A stretch of 33,258 nt of DNA from Bryobacteraceae bacterium (GTDB taxonomy: Bacteria > Acidobacteriota > Terriglobia > Bryobacterales > Bryobacteraceae): positions 1 through 33,258 of the forward strand of contig JASIAM010000227.1 of NCBI GenBank assembly GCA_030041985.1, written 5' to 3'. The notes beneath the pieces were generated by a model. It did not search any database. It worked only from the letters and a program-made list of their open reading frames with translations, and was not told the DNA's origin. Shown piece by piece: positions 1 through 8,527 of the stretch. Both the position numbers and the translations under genes were made by a program. Position 1 is the first letter of the stretch, and every line of letters starts with the position of its first letter.

Positions 1-930
1 CGCGACATTACGACGACGCTGACGGAAACGGGACAGATGTATGTCGTGGTGCCGGTTCCGGCAAGCATCAAGGCGGCGATCAAACCGACCAATCAGCCTC
101 CCAACTGGACTCTGAATGCCGGCGCACCGCCGCCGTCGACGGAGGCTGCATCCGCTGCAACCCCACGGCTACCCGACGGACATCCGGATATGACAGGGAA
201 CTGGGCTCCCCCACCTCTTGCAATTACGGGTAGCGGAACCCGCCGATGTGATCCAACGCAGGTGAAGGGTGGGGGAATCAACCCCGAAACCGGCTGCAAA
301 GACCCAATGGACAACTTCTGGGTGGATTATGAGTTTATCTCGCCCTCGCGGTTTGGGCCGAGTCGTCCCATTTACAAACCCGAGTTTTGGGACAAGATTC
401 AGGAGCTCGATCAATGGACCAATAAAGATGATCCTGTGATGACCTGCCAGCCGCTGGGCCTCCCGCGGCAGGGCACGCCCATGCGGATTATCCAAAGCGC
501 TAAAGACATCATCATGTTCTATAGGCAGTATGCCGACTACGGGGGCGGAAACACGGAATTCCGCGACATCCCCACGGACGGACGCGCGCGTATCGCGGAG
601 AAGGAGCTCGAACCGACGTACTACGGGTACAGCATCGGTAAGTGGGACGGCGATACGCTCGTCATTGACTCCACTTCATTCACCGATTCGACGTGGTTGG
701 GACGAGGAGGCCTCTTCCATTCCGCCGACATGCACATCATTGAGAGACTCACTCGTGTTGGAAATGAAATCCGCTACGACATGACGATCGAAGATCCGGA
801 TTCATTCATTGCGCCCTGGGTGATGCCGACGCGAATCCTGCGGCAAGGGGGCGGCGACGGAATTGTTCCGGAACGCGCCGATTGCCAAGTGTTCGAAACA
901 GGCAACATCAGCACTCAGCTTCGACACTGA
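1..930 (+). CDS. Secreted protein of unknown function, 3' part only
   Basis: The reading frame is open from the first base of the window, so the gene begins upstream; the first in-frame ATG (37) is probably internal. About 309 residues are visible, ending at a TGA at 928-930. The visible part has a Pro/Ala-rich linker, then a HPDMTGNW segment, a CQPLGLPRQGTP segment, and a region with YYGYSIGKWDGDTLVIDST and FHSADMHIIERLTRVGNEIRYDMTIEDP. I know this motif set from a large family of uncharacterised secreted proteins common in Acidobacteria and some Proteobacteria; a beta-rich fold is likely. No catalytic motif can be named. It converges on the NUDIX gene at 1058. Confidence 0.75.
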   Translation, partial: RDITTTLTETGQMYVVVPVPASIKAAIKPTNQPPNWTLNAGAPPPSTEAASAATPRLPDGHPDMTGNWAPPPLAITGSGTRRCDPTQVKGGGINPETGCKDPMDNFWVDYEFISPSRFGPSRPIYKPEFWDKIQELDQWTNKDDPVMTCQPLGLPRQGTPMRIIQSAKDIIMFYRQYADYGGGNTEFRDIPTDGRARIAEKELEPTYYGYSIGKWDGDTLVIDSTSFTDSTWLGRGGLFHSADMHIIERLTRVGNEIRYDMTIEDPDSFIAPWVMPTRILRQGGGDGIVPERADCQVFETGNISTQLRH

Positions 931-1043
931 CCGTTCTTTAGCAAGAAAATTTCGGGGCGGCAATGGCCGGAGAACTCGGGACCCCCTGCTGAGCGAGTCA
1001 CATCGCGAACGCGACTGTAGAAACGGCGCTGCATTGAAAACCG

Positions 1044-1059
1044 GAAACACGAGTGTTTC
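1044..1059. terminator. Short hairpin between convergent genes
   Basis: GAAACAC and GTGTTTC form a perfect 7-bp inverted repeat separated by GA. It lies between the stop of the gene ending at 930 and the stop codon (1058-1060) of the minus-strand NUDIX gene, overlapping that stop. Position between convergent genes suggests a bidirectional terminator, but the loop is tight and there is no T-tract. Confidence 0.3.
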
Positions 1060-1471
1060 AGGCTGGCGATGGCTCAATGATCCCGCGGCGCAGCAGATCG
1101 GGAAAGATGATGTCGCGCAGGCTCGGCGCGAGAAGCGCGGCATCATCCCCCGGACGGAACCACACCAGATCTTGGATCTCAGCCTGCGCGATCGGAACGC
1201 CTTGCAATTCACCTGCGAACAATTCGACCCTCACTGTCTTGCCTGGGTCTCCGGCGGCAGGACTTTCATAATCGCCGAGGTGGCGCAGATTGACGATCTC
1301 GACATCTCCCAGTTCCTCTCGGCACTCCCGCCGGAGGCATTCCTGGGCCGTCTCGCCTTCCTCCAGTTTTCCTCCCGGCAAAATCAGCAGGGAAGTTGAG
1401 TGACTCTTGCGGCAAAGCAGGACACGTCCGCCTTTCAAATGGAGCAAGCCCGCTTTGTGAATATCCGCCAT
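1058..1471 (-). CDS. NUDIX hydrolase
   Basis: This 137-residue protein hydrolyses a nucleoside-diphosphate-linked or related phosphoanhydride; the exact substrate cannot be read from sequence. The Nudix box is visible at about residues 34-56: G-x5-E-x7-RE-x-x-EE-x-G, with G34, E40, R48-E49, E52-E53 and G55; the last hydrophobic position is Asp. The ATG at 1469-1471 is chosen because it follows the stop of the upstream U32 gene (1473-1475) with one base between, which indicates translational coupling. The frame stays open upstream of this ATG, but that part overlaps the U32 gene and has no Nudix similarity. Length is typical for MutT-like single-domain proteins. Confidence 0.88.
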   Translation of the reverse strand: MADIHKAGLLHLKGGRVLLCRKSHSTSLLILPGGKLEEGETAQECLRRECREELGDVEIVNLRHLGDYESPAAGDPGKTVRVELFAGELQGVPIAQAEIQDLVWFRPGDDAALLAPSLRDIIFPDLLRRGIIEPSPA

Positions 1472-1472
1472 T

Positions 1473-3965
1473 CTACTGAAGGATGGGAAAACGATCGAAG
1501 CCCGGGGCCACGAACAAGCTGCCTTCAGTGACACCCGCGGGCGCAATCCGCAGTAGTTCGCCGCCGAGTTCTGCCGCGCTGGCCCGGTTCGAGAGGTATG
1601 CCCGGAACACGGCCGTGACCTCTTCGACCTGCCGCGCTGACTCGTGAACAAATTCCAAGCGAAAGTGTCTGATGGCAGACGCGCGCCATAAATCCAAGTG
1701 GGCGCTGGCTTGCTGCGCCTCGGCCCCGAAGACTGTGTTCCGGCAACCGACGTCGGCCACGACCGGATGGGCGCGGCCTTGCGAATCGCGCAACGCTACA
1801 CGGTGCCGTTCGCACGGGCGGCCACAGTCGCGGTGCGTCGTGCCGTTGGAGAGGAACCGGCAGAAGACGCAGTGCTCCGTATAAAACACCGGCAAATGCT
1901 GATAGGCGATCACCTCGATACGTTCGTGGCCGGCCGTTGCCGCTAGGCTGGCGATCTGCGCGGAGTTGAGATCGTGGGTAGGAGTAAACCGCGTAAGCCC
2001 CTGTTCCAAGTAAATCTCCGCAGTCAGCGTATTGGCGATATTGAGGCTGAAATCGCCGATGAGCGGCTGCGTCACTTTCTCCCGCAGCAGGGCAAGGCTG
2101 CCGGCGGCACGGACCAGAATCGGGCATTCAAGGCTCGCCAGGAAATCAAGAATGCGGATTTCGCCTGTCTTCAGAATGCGCGGGCTCGCCACGCGGACTT
2201 CCGCGCCGGCTGCTTTTACGTGCTGCACCGAAGGGCGCAATCCGAAAAGGTCCAGGTAATCGAGCGTGATGCTATCCGGCCGGGCAGCAATGGCGGCCTC
2301 GAGTTGCTCGCTGTTGCGCACGAGAACATGTAGCTGCGCGGGCGTGGGCGTTCGGGTTTGCATCTGGCGATGCAAGACCGGAACAGGGCGAATTTGCCGC
2401 GGGGTGAGGTGCGATTGGATTTCCTGGAGTTTATCGACCGCCTCACGCCGCATGCGATTCAAGAGCGATGCGGGGGCGAAAAACGAGCCGGCGAGATCGG
2501 CTTCGAGATCACCCTGTTGATACGGCGTGTTGCCGAGCCTTCCAAATTGTTCTTCGAGCGCCTCTTTTGTCAGCCCGCGTTTCTGCGCAATCGTGAGCGG
2601 TTCCGGCGATTCCACGATAACAAACTGCCCCCCTGCCAGGCTCCATCGCGCACGGAGTGGCTGGCACTCACGGGCGGTCACTTGGATTGTGACCCGCTGC
2701 TTTGCTACGGGCGCCGGAGGGTCGAGAAAGGGGCGCGCCAAGCGGTCGATCTCAGCGTCGTGGGTGCGCCAGAGCAGATCGCCGGGACGGATGCGGCGGA
2801 AGTTGACCGTGTTATTCGCGAAGCTTAGCTCCAAACAGCCGTCCAGGAGCGGCTCTACCCGGTAGACGCGGCCGCCCTCTTCCTCTTCTTCCGGGCTACG
2901 CCAATCGGCTGCGTCGAACACGACGCCATCGCCCGCTTTCAAAGGAGCAATTTCGTGAACGGCCGCCGGCTCAATGCGGACACTTCGCTCGCCAACCTCG
3001 GCAACCACACCGATCTTGACGCCACGATGGCGCGGGCTGCGTCCCTTTACGACGTTCTGGTGATTCACGCCGGAAATGAAGTAGGGTCCGAGGCCGCGCG
3101 AATAAACCTGCTCAAGCGCCAATTCCTGCCGCGGCGTGATGGAGAGCGAATGCCCCGCCCACGCATCATCGACTGCCTGCCGATAGCTTCGAGTCGTCAA
3201 GGCGACATAATCCGCATCTTTATAGCGGCCTTCGATTTTCAGAGCGCCAACTCCCGCATTAATGATTTGCGGGATGTGGTGCAGCGCGGAAAGATCCCCG
3301 GGCGAGAGGAGATAGCGCGCATCGCCGAGTGGTTTCGGCTGTCCGTCAACCAGCAGTTCATACGGCAGCCGGCAGGCCTGCGCGCACTGTCCACGATTGG
3401 CGCTCCGCCCGCCCCAGGCTTCCGATGAGAAACATTGACCGGAGTAGGCCACACACAAGGCGCCGTGTACGAAGATCTCCAACTCGGCTCCGGTCTTCTC
3501 GTAAATCACAGCGACGTCTTCGAGAGGTAGCTCGCGAGCCAGCGTGATACGATGCGCCCCTTGTTCGAGCGCGAACGCGACTCCGTCCGCACTGGCGATA
3601 CTGGTTTGCGTCGAGGCATAAAGTTCGAGATCGGGAGCGATTTCGCGGGCCAGCCGAAACACGCCCCAATCCTGCACCAGAATTGCGTCCACTCCAGCTT
3701 CGGCAATCAATCCGAGTAGGCGCGCGGCCTCCGCAAGTTCGTGTTCGAACACCAGCGTGTTGAATGTCAAATATCCCCGCACGCCCCGGCGATGGAGCGT
3801 TCGCATGACTTCGGGCAGTTCGGCGAGGTCGAAGCCGACTTTGGCGCGAGCGGTGAAGTGCTTCAGGCCGAAATAGCAAGCGTCCGCGCCGGCTTCGATG
3901 GCTGCGTGCAACTGCGGCCAATACCCGGCCGGACTCATCACTTCGGGTTTCTTGACAGGTCGCAA
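1473..3965 (-). CDS. U32 family peptidase / RlhA-like protein
   Basis: An 830-residue protein of the peptidase U32 family, whose E. coli members include RlhA (YdcP, 23S rRNA C2501 hydroxylation) and TrhP (YegQ, tRNA hydroxylation). The N-terminal TIM-barrel-like domain starts with KPEVMSPAG and has GADACYFGLKHF. The U32 signature is clear at about residues 163-178 (EIFVHGALC...GQC), followed by C194 and C198, giving a four-Cys cluster likely to bind an Fe-S centre. The rest matches the long U32/DUF3656 type; a second Cys group (CVFCRF, DCGRPC) lies near residues 690-710 of the C-terminal part. The start is TTG (3963-3965), needed to include the conserved KPE segment; the next ATG (3938) would clip it. 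The upstream ribosome-binding site is weak. The NUDIX gene is coupled downstream. Role in RNA hydroxylation is inferred from family. Confidence 0.88.
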   Translation of the reverse strand: MRPVKKPEVMSPAGYWPQLHAAIEAGADACYFGLKHFTARAKVGFDLAELPEVMRTLHRRGVRGYLTFNTLVFEHELAEAARLLGLIAEAGVDAILVQDWGVFRLAREIAPDLELYASTQTSIASADGVAFALEQGAHRITLARELPLEDVAVIYEKTGAELEIFVHGALCVAYSGQCFSSEAWGGRSANRGQCAQACRLPYELLVDGQPKPLGDARYLLSPGDLSALHHIPQIINAGVGALKIEGRYKDADYVALTTRSYRQAVDDAWAGHSLSITPRQELALEQVYSRGLGPYFISGVNHQNVVKGRSPRHRGVKIGVVAEVGERSVRIEPAAVHEIAPLKAGDGVVFDAADWRSPEEEEEGGRVYRVEPLLDGCLELSFANNTVNFRRIRPGDLLWRTHDAEIDRLARPFLDPPAPVAKQRVTIQVTARECQPLRARWSLAGGQFVIVESPEPLTIAQKRGLTKEALEEQFGRLGNTPYQQGDLEADLAGSFFAPASLLNRMRREAVDKLQEIQSHLTPRQIRPVPVLHRQMQTRTPTPAQLHVLVRNSEQLEAAIAARPDSITLDYLDLFGLRPSVQHVKAAGAEVRVASPRILKTGEIRILDFLASLECPILVRAAGSLALLREKVTQPLIGDFSLNIANTLTAEIYLEQGLTRFTPTHDLNSAQIASLAATAGHERIEVIAYQHLPVFYTEHCVFCRFLSNGTTHRDCGRPCERHRVALRDSQGRAHPVVADVGCRNTVFGAEAQQASAHLDLWRASAIRHFRLEFVHESARQVEEVTAVFRAYLSNRASAAELGGELLRIAPAGVTEGSLFVAPGFDRFPILQ

Positions 3966-4084
3966 GGTCTTAATTAAAGGGTAGCGTACGGCCAGGCTCG
4001 TGTTCCCCTACGCTGGAAAGCCGGCTTTACTGGGCGGAATCGAGCAAATCGATTCGGTAGTTGACGCGCACTGGTTCACCAAGT

Positions 4085-4134
4085 AATATGTGTTGTTGTC
4101 CTCTATACAAGACTACATATTGCATACAGGACAA
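4085..4134 (+). promoter_or_regulatory. Two interleaved inverted repeats upstream of TonB receptor
   Basis: The AT-rich leader before the TonB receptor gene holds AATATGT (4085-4091) paired with ACATATT (4115-4121), and TTGTCCT (4096-4102) paired with AGGACAA (4128-4134). Both are perfect 7-bp repeats and they interleave, as in an H-type pseudoknot or two alternative hairpins. The element sits 76-125 bases before the chosen ATG at 4210, in the divergent region shared with the U32 gene. It could be an RNA leader element or overlapping operator sites for a metal-responsive regulator. I could not match it to a cobalamin or other named riboswitch, and no Fur-box-like sequence is evident. Confidence 0.35.
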
Positions 4135-4209
4135 ACGGTCTGCGCTCAAGGTCCTCACAAGAACTTGCTGGAGAGCCGTTGGCCATTGGAGCAACAAGGA
4201 AAACATTTT

Positions 4210-6615
4210 ATGGATTTCGGCGCCACGAACTTTCGAGAGAACCAATGCAGGGAGCGAACAAAATTTTGTGGTGCCGCCCTGCTCGTGGTATTGGGGCTTT
4301 GCTGTCACCCGGCGCGAGCGCAGAGCGCGGCCTCCGTGAGCGGGATCGTGACGGATTCGCAACACGCGGCAGTTGCCGATGCGCCGGTCACGATCACCAA
4401 CCTGGTAACTAAGGAGGCCTATAACGTCCGCACCGATGCGCAGGGCAGCTACGAGGTTAACGGCTTGCCTGCTGGCGAATACCGTATCGACATCAAGGTG
4501 AGCGGCTTCAAAACCGTTCAACTCCGCGGTATCAAAGTTGGTGATTCCGGGGCGGTCACCGAAGACGTCACGCTGGAGGTGGAAAATGCCAGCCAGTCGG
4601 TCAACGTGAGGGCGTTACCGCTAGTAGACCTGAAGAGCCAGGCCGCCGCGCTAACGGGTTTGGTCGAAGGGGTGAAGAGCGAGGACATTGTCTTCACCGC
4701 GCAAGACATCGAAGCCTTGCATCCCAATACGGTCCTCGATGTTTTGCAGACCGTGCCAGGCCTGGAAGTGGATTATCAGGGGCGGCAGTATCCCAACAGT
4801 GTCACGTTGCGTGGCGGCGCGGTTATGGTGGTCGTGGACGGCGTTTATCTCACCCAGGTGGCCCGTCAGTTGGCCCTGTTCCCAGTGCAGTTCATCGAGT
4901 CGATGACCATCGTGCGCAACGCCACGGCGCTCTCGATTGGACCCCTGATGTCTTTTCAATCGAGTGTCAGTTCCACCGGCACTTCGAATGTCGGTGTCCA
5001 GGGTTTCATCATTATCAAGACCAAGCGTTCCTCGGGGCCGGAGGCTGGATTTGTTACCGGCGGTGGCGATTGGCAGACCGCTATGGGAGAAACCTATATC
5101 GGTTCGAGGAGCGGACATTGGGACTATCGCGCCGCCTACTCGTATTACACCACCCAGGGCGCCCCGAGCGCATCGTGGACCATGGGGGAGCGCGATGCCA
5201 CGCTGACCTTCCACGGCGGCTACACCAGCGACAAACTGAACTTCGAGTTCCTATACATCGGTAACCGTGGTTTTCGCGATGACGAAACGCCGGTTTACAA
5301 GGCTCCGCATTGGACCGGGACGGCATACGACTGGTCGATCGTAAACACGCCTGCCCCAGCGTCAGGCTACTTTGACCCCGATGATTTTGATCTGTATAAC
5401 CTGAACCTATCGTATCAGTGGAGTGCAAACAACCGCACCGTGCTGCAGTATGGGTTTGATAATTCCCATATTCTTTCGCCAACCTTGTCTTACGGCAGGC
5501 AAGATAGCACCGAGGAGAATATCAATCTGCAGCACACTTACTGCTTCGCGGGAAACTGCATTACCGGCGGCGGACAGGAAATCAAATTCATTGCTCCGAA
5601 TGGAATAGCACCCAGAGCCAACGCCAAGTCTGCAACCGGCATTGCCGAGGATCGTGTCGATGATGCGCTGTGGAGTTGGTACGCGCAGGATGAATTCAAA
5701 GTGCCGAGCAAGCGGCTGGTCTTCGATGCCGGCATTCGTGGCGACAAGTTGCATCACAACTGGCCACTAGGCGGGACCGAGCCGATCAATGTCTGGGTTC
5801 CAACCTTTTACACTATCACCATGGGCCTTACTTATCATGTGACTGACAGGTTCAGCCTGGCCCCGCGCTACGGCTTCGTGCAATCCTCGCCTCCAATCGG
5901 CTATGTGAGTGTTTCGGGCGCGCCGTTGCTCACTCAGGCGCAGCAGCGGTTCGAATTGGGCCTCGACTATAAGATCAACGAGCATCTCGGAGTCAATTTG
6001 ACGCCCTATGGGTACAAGACCTCCAATGCCTTCACGCAGGCTACGGGTTGCCAGGGTTTTCTTCCAGGCACTTATGTCTTAAACGATTCCCTTGGCAATC
6101 CCGTAGAGTATTGCGTCTCGCCAGCAGGTAAGAACTGGACTTACGGCATCGACACCTACCTAACCGGTCTTATCTACGGACCGCTCAAGTACAATATCGG
6201 TTACGGCTATGTTGAGGAAACTCTTGACGTCAATAACATTGGCATGAGCCACCACTTCCCACACGCCCAGTTGGATTTCCGCAAGACAGTCTATTTTGCC
6301 AACTTCAACATGATCTACGTAGGGCCCAAGTGGTACACCACGCCGTTGACTGGCAACATGCCCATACTTCCCGGATACTTCCCCTGGTACGAATTCGGCA
6401 ACTACGCCAATATCAACGCCAGTGCCGGAGTCAACTTCAAGCTATTGGGTAAGGCGATGACCTTTACTGCCGCCTGCAATAACATGGGCAACAGCCACTA
6501 TATGACAAACACCAGTGCAGGCGGTGGCTTCTCCAATGATTTCGGGGCATTTCCGAACCCCGGCCGCAATTACACGTTTCAACTGGCAGCGAAGATTCTC
6601 GAACCGAAAAAATAG
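4210..6615 (+). CDS. TonB-dependent outer-membrane receptor
   Basis: An 801-residue outer-membrane receptor that would bring a metal chelate (siderophore, cobalamin or similar) into the periplasm using TonB energy. A signal peptide spans residues 1-37 with an ARA-Q type cleavage site. Residues about 42-125 form a carboxypeptidase-regulatory-like beta domain (SGIVTDSQHAAVADAPVTI). The plug follows at about 160-273 (DVLQTVPGLEVDYQGRQ, TLRGG, VVVDGVYL), then an aromatic-rich barrel of about 520 residues. ATG 4210 is chosen over the in-frame ATG at 4090 because AAGGA lies at 4196-4200 and the shorter protein starts directly at the signal peptide. The downstream FecCD permease begins 14 bases after the stop, so this is the first gene of a five-gene uptake operon. 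Confidence 0.9.
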   Translation: MDFGATNFRENQCRERTKFCGAALLVVLGLCCHPARAQSAASVSGIVTDSQHAAVADAPVTITNLVTKEAYNVRTDAQGSYEVNGLPAGEYRIDIKVSGFKTVQLRGIKVGDSGAVTEDVTLEVENASQSVNVRALPLVDLKSQAAALTGLVEGVKSEDIVFTAQDIEALHPNTVLDVLQTVPGLEVDYQGRQYPNSVTLRGGAVMVVVDGVYLTQVARQLALFPVQFIESMTIVRNATALSIGPLMSFQSSVSSTGTSNVGVQGFIIIKTKRSSGPEAGFVTGGGDWQTAMGETYIGSRSGHWDYRAAYSYYTTQGAPSASWTMGERDATLTFHGGYTSDKLNFEFLYIGNRGFRDDETPVYKAPHWTGTAYDWSIVNTPAPASGYFDPDDFDLYNLNLSYQWSANNRTVLQYGFDNSHILSPTLSYGRQDSTEENINLQHTYCFAGNCITGGGQEIKFIAPNGIAPRANAKSATGIAEDRVDDALWSWYAQDEFKVPSKRLVFDAGIRGDKLHHNWPLGGTEPINVWVPTFYTITMGLTYHVTDRFSLAPRYGFVQSSPPIGYVSVSGAPLLTQAQQRFELGLDYKINEHLGVNLTPYGYKTSNAFTQATGCQGFLPGTYVLNDSLGNPVEYCVSPAGKNWTYGIDTYLTGLIYGPLKYNIGYGYVEETLDVNNIGMSHHFPHAQLDFRKTVYFANFNMIYVGPKWYTTPLTGNMPILPGYFPWYEFGNYANINASAGVNFKLLGKAMTFTAACNNMGNSHYMTNTSAGGGFSNDFGAFPNPGRNYTFQLAAKILEPKK

Positions 6616-6629
6616 CTTCAGATAAACCG

Positions 6630-7691
6630 GTGACGCAAGTAAACCAACTCTACTCTGAATCTCCGGCCGCGAGCCAACGCGTATCGCAGTCCCTCGATAG
6701 GGCGATGGCTATGAAGTTTGTGCTTCTCTCTCTTCTTCTGGTTGTGGTGACAGTGGCTTCCGTTGTGCTGGGACGTTATCATATCTCGATTGCCGCGTGG
6801 CGCAGATTTCTTTTGGATCCGAGAAATGGTGACGTCGCAACGGCTGTGCTGCTCAGAGTGCGTCTTCCGCGCATTCTCGGCGGGATCTTGATCGGAGCAG
6901 GTTTATCGGCTTCGGGAGCTGCCTACCAAGGTCTCTTCCGTAATCCGATGGTTTCGCCGGATCTTCTTGGGGCTTCGGCTGGTGCGGGGCTGGGCGCGTC
7001 GGTCGCCATCCTGTTGAATTGCGGCGCGGCGGCTATCCAGGGCATCTCTTTTCTTGCTGGCTTAGGGGCTGTGGGCTTAACCTGTTTTGTGGCCGGCCGG
7101 GTCCGGCGCGGCAACGATCCGGTGCTGGCCATGGTGCTCTCCGGAGTAATGGTCGCATCCATCTGCTCGGCGCTGGTTTCGTTGACTAAGACGGTGGCCG
7201 ACCCCGAGGTGAAGCTGCCCGCAATCACATTCTGGTTGATGGGCAGCCTGGCTTCGATCGACAATACCAACATAGTCTGGCTGTTGGCCCTGATTCCGGT
7301 GGGCATCCTCGTGCTGATGTTCATGCGCTGGAAGCTGAATGTTCTCTCAATGGGCGAGGAAGAGGCGGCATCGCTCGGAGTGGACACGCGCCGGGCGCGC
7401 TGGATTGTCGTTCTCAGCGCGACGGTGTTGACGACGGCCGCTGTGTCTCTATCGGGAATGATCGGCTGGGTAGGCCTGGTGATACCTCATCTGACGCGCA
7501 TGATTATCGGCCCCAACTACAAGGGACTCTTGCCGGCCTCGGTCATACTGGGAAGCGCCTATATGTTACTGGTGGACGATATCTCCCGCAGCGCCACGGC
7601 GGGCGAGATTCCGCTGGGCATTTTAACTCACCTGATCGGCGCTCCTTTCTTCCTTTATCTGCTGGTACGCACGAAGCAAGGATGGGCCTGA
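6630..7691 (+). CDS. FecCD-family ABC permease for metal chelates
   Basis: An inner-membrane permease of the FecCD/BtuC family, 353 residues with about ten hydrophobic segments; two copies would form the channel. Family motifs are clear: RLPRILGGILIGAGLSASG followed by YQGLFRNPMVSPDLLGASAGA near residues 79-120, and IGWVGLVIPHLTRMIIGPN with EIPLGILTHLIGAPFF toward the C-terminus. The start is a GTG at 6630; the true start could be a little further in, since the first 25 residues are polar and not family-typical. Its 3' end overlaps the ATPase gene. Substrate class is siderophore, heme or cobalamin; the sequence alone does not decide which. Confidence 0.92.
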   Translation: MTQVNQLYSESPAASQRVSQSLDRAMAMKFVLLSLLLVVVTVASVVLGRYHISIAAWRRFLLDPRNGDVATAVLLRVRLPRILGGILIGAGLSASGAAYQGLFRNPMVSPDLLGASAGAGLGASVAILLNCGAAAIQGISFLAGLGAVGLTCFVAGRVRRGNDPVLAMVLSGVMVASICSALVSLTKTVADPEVKLPAITFWLMGSLASIDNTNIVWLLALIPVGILVLMFMRWKLNVLSMGEEEAASLGVDTRRARWIVVLSATVLTTAAVSLSGMIGWVGLVIPHLTRMIIGPNYKGLLPASVILGSAYMLLVDDISRSATAGEIPLGILTHLIGAPFFLYLLVRTKQGWA

Positions 7692-8527
7692 TGCTCCGAT
7701 TAGAGTCGGTCGCCTGTAGTTATGGCGCTAAGGAGGTAGTGAAGGGAGTTTCATTTACGCTTGGGGTCAGGGATGTAATGTGTCTGCTCGGAGCAAACGG
7801 CTCTGGCAAGACGACTCTGTTTCGGGCGATTCTGCGCTTTCTGCCTCTGACACGGGGCGAGGTTTTTGTAGATGGAGAGTCGATCGCACAATGGCCGCGG
7901 CGCAAGTTAGCGCGCACGATCGCCTACGTGCCACAGGCGCATACTCCTCCTTTTGCGTTCAAGGTGCGCGACGTGGTGCTGATGGCACGAACAGCGCACA
8001 TGAATAGCGTGGGCGCTGCCAAGCGCCACGATTACGAAATTGTAGAGCGAGCGCTCGAATCGATGGGGATTACGGAGTTGGCGGAGACAGAATACACCCA
8101 GCTCAGCGGCGGCGAGCGGCAGATGGTGCTTGTGGCCCGCGCACTGGCTCAGGAAGCAAAGCTTCTGGTGATGGACGAGCCCGCTTCGGGTCTCGACTTC
8201 GGCAACCAGATCCGCATGCTGACGGAGGTCAGGCGGCTTTCTGAGCGCGGTGTCTCGGTGTTGATTACCACTCATTCGCCAAATCACGCATTTCTTTGTG
8301 CCTCGCGGGTAGCAGTAATGAAAGCCGGCCGGCTGCTGGCCTGTGGCGCACCCGAATCGGTCCTGACTAGCAGTTGTCTGGAAGAGGCCTACGGAGTTCC
8401 GCTGCAGGTCATTGACATCGGTAATGGCAACCATACTTGTGTTCCGGCGGCAAGTAGATTACGACCCCAGATTGGCTGGGAGGGGTCTCCTGATCTTCCC
8501 AGGAGATGGAGTGACATGAGTATATGA
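7691..8527 (+). CDS. ABC transporter ATPase for metal chelates
   Basis: The ATPase partner of the FecCD permease, 278 residues. Walker A GANGSGKT is at 34-41, the Q-loop at Q82, the signature LSGGERQ at 138-144, Walker B LLVMDE at 158-163 and the switch histidine at H195. The ATG at 7691 is preferred because it forms a TGATG overlap with the permease stop and has AAGGA eight bases upstream (7678-7682); an in-frame ATG at 7682 would add only MGL. The C-terminal extension after about residue 245 is polar. The gene ends in an ATGA overlap with the binding-protein gene, so the cluster is translated as a coupled unit. Confidence 0.93.
   Translation: MLRLESVACSYGAKEVVKGVSFTLGVRDVMCLLGANGSGKTTLFRAILRFLPLTRGEVFVDGESIAQWPRRKLARTIAYVPQAHTPPFAFKVRDVVLMARTAHMNSVGAAKRHDYEIVERALESMGITELAETEYTQLSGGERQMVLVARALAQEAKLLVMDEPASGLDFGNQIRMLTEVRRLSERGVSVLITTHSPNHAFLCASRVAVMKAGRLLACGAPESVLTSSCLEEAYGVPLQVIDIGNGNHTCVPAASRLRPQIGWEGSPDLPRRWSDMSI

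Noticed and set aside
3966-4209. Possible cobalamin riboswitch before the TonB receptor.
   Set aside because: The conserved B12-box and core segments could not be found; only the interleaved inverted repeats remain.
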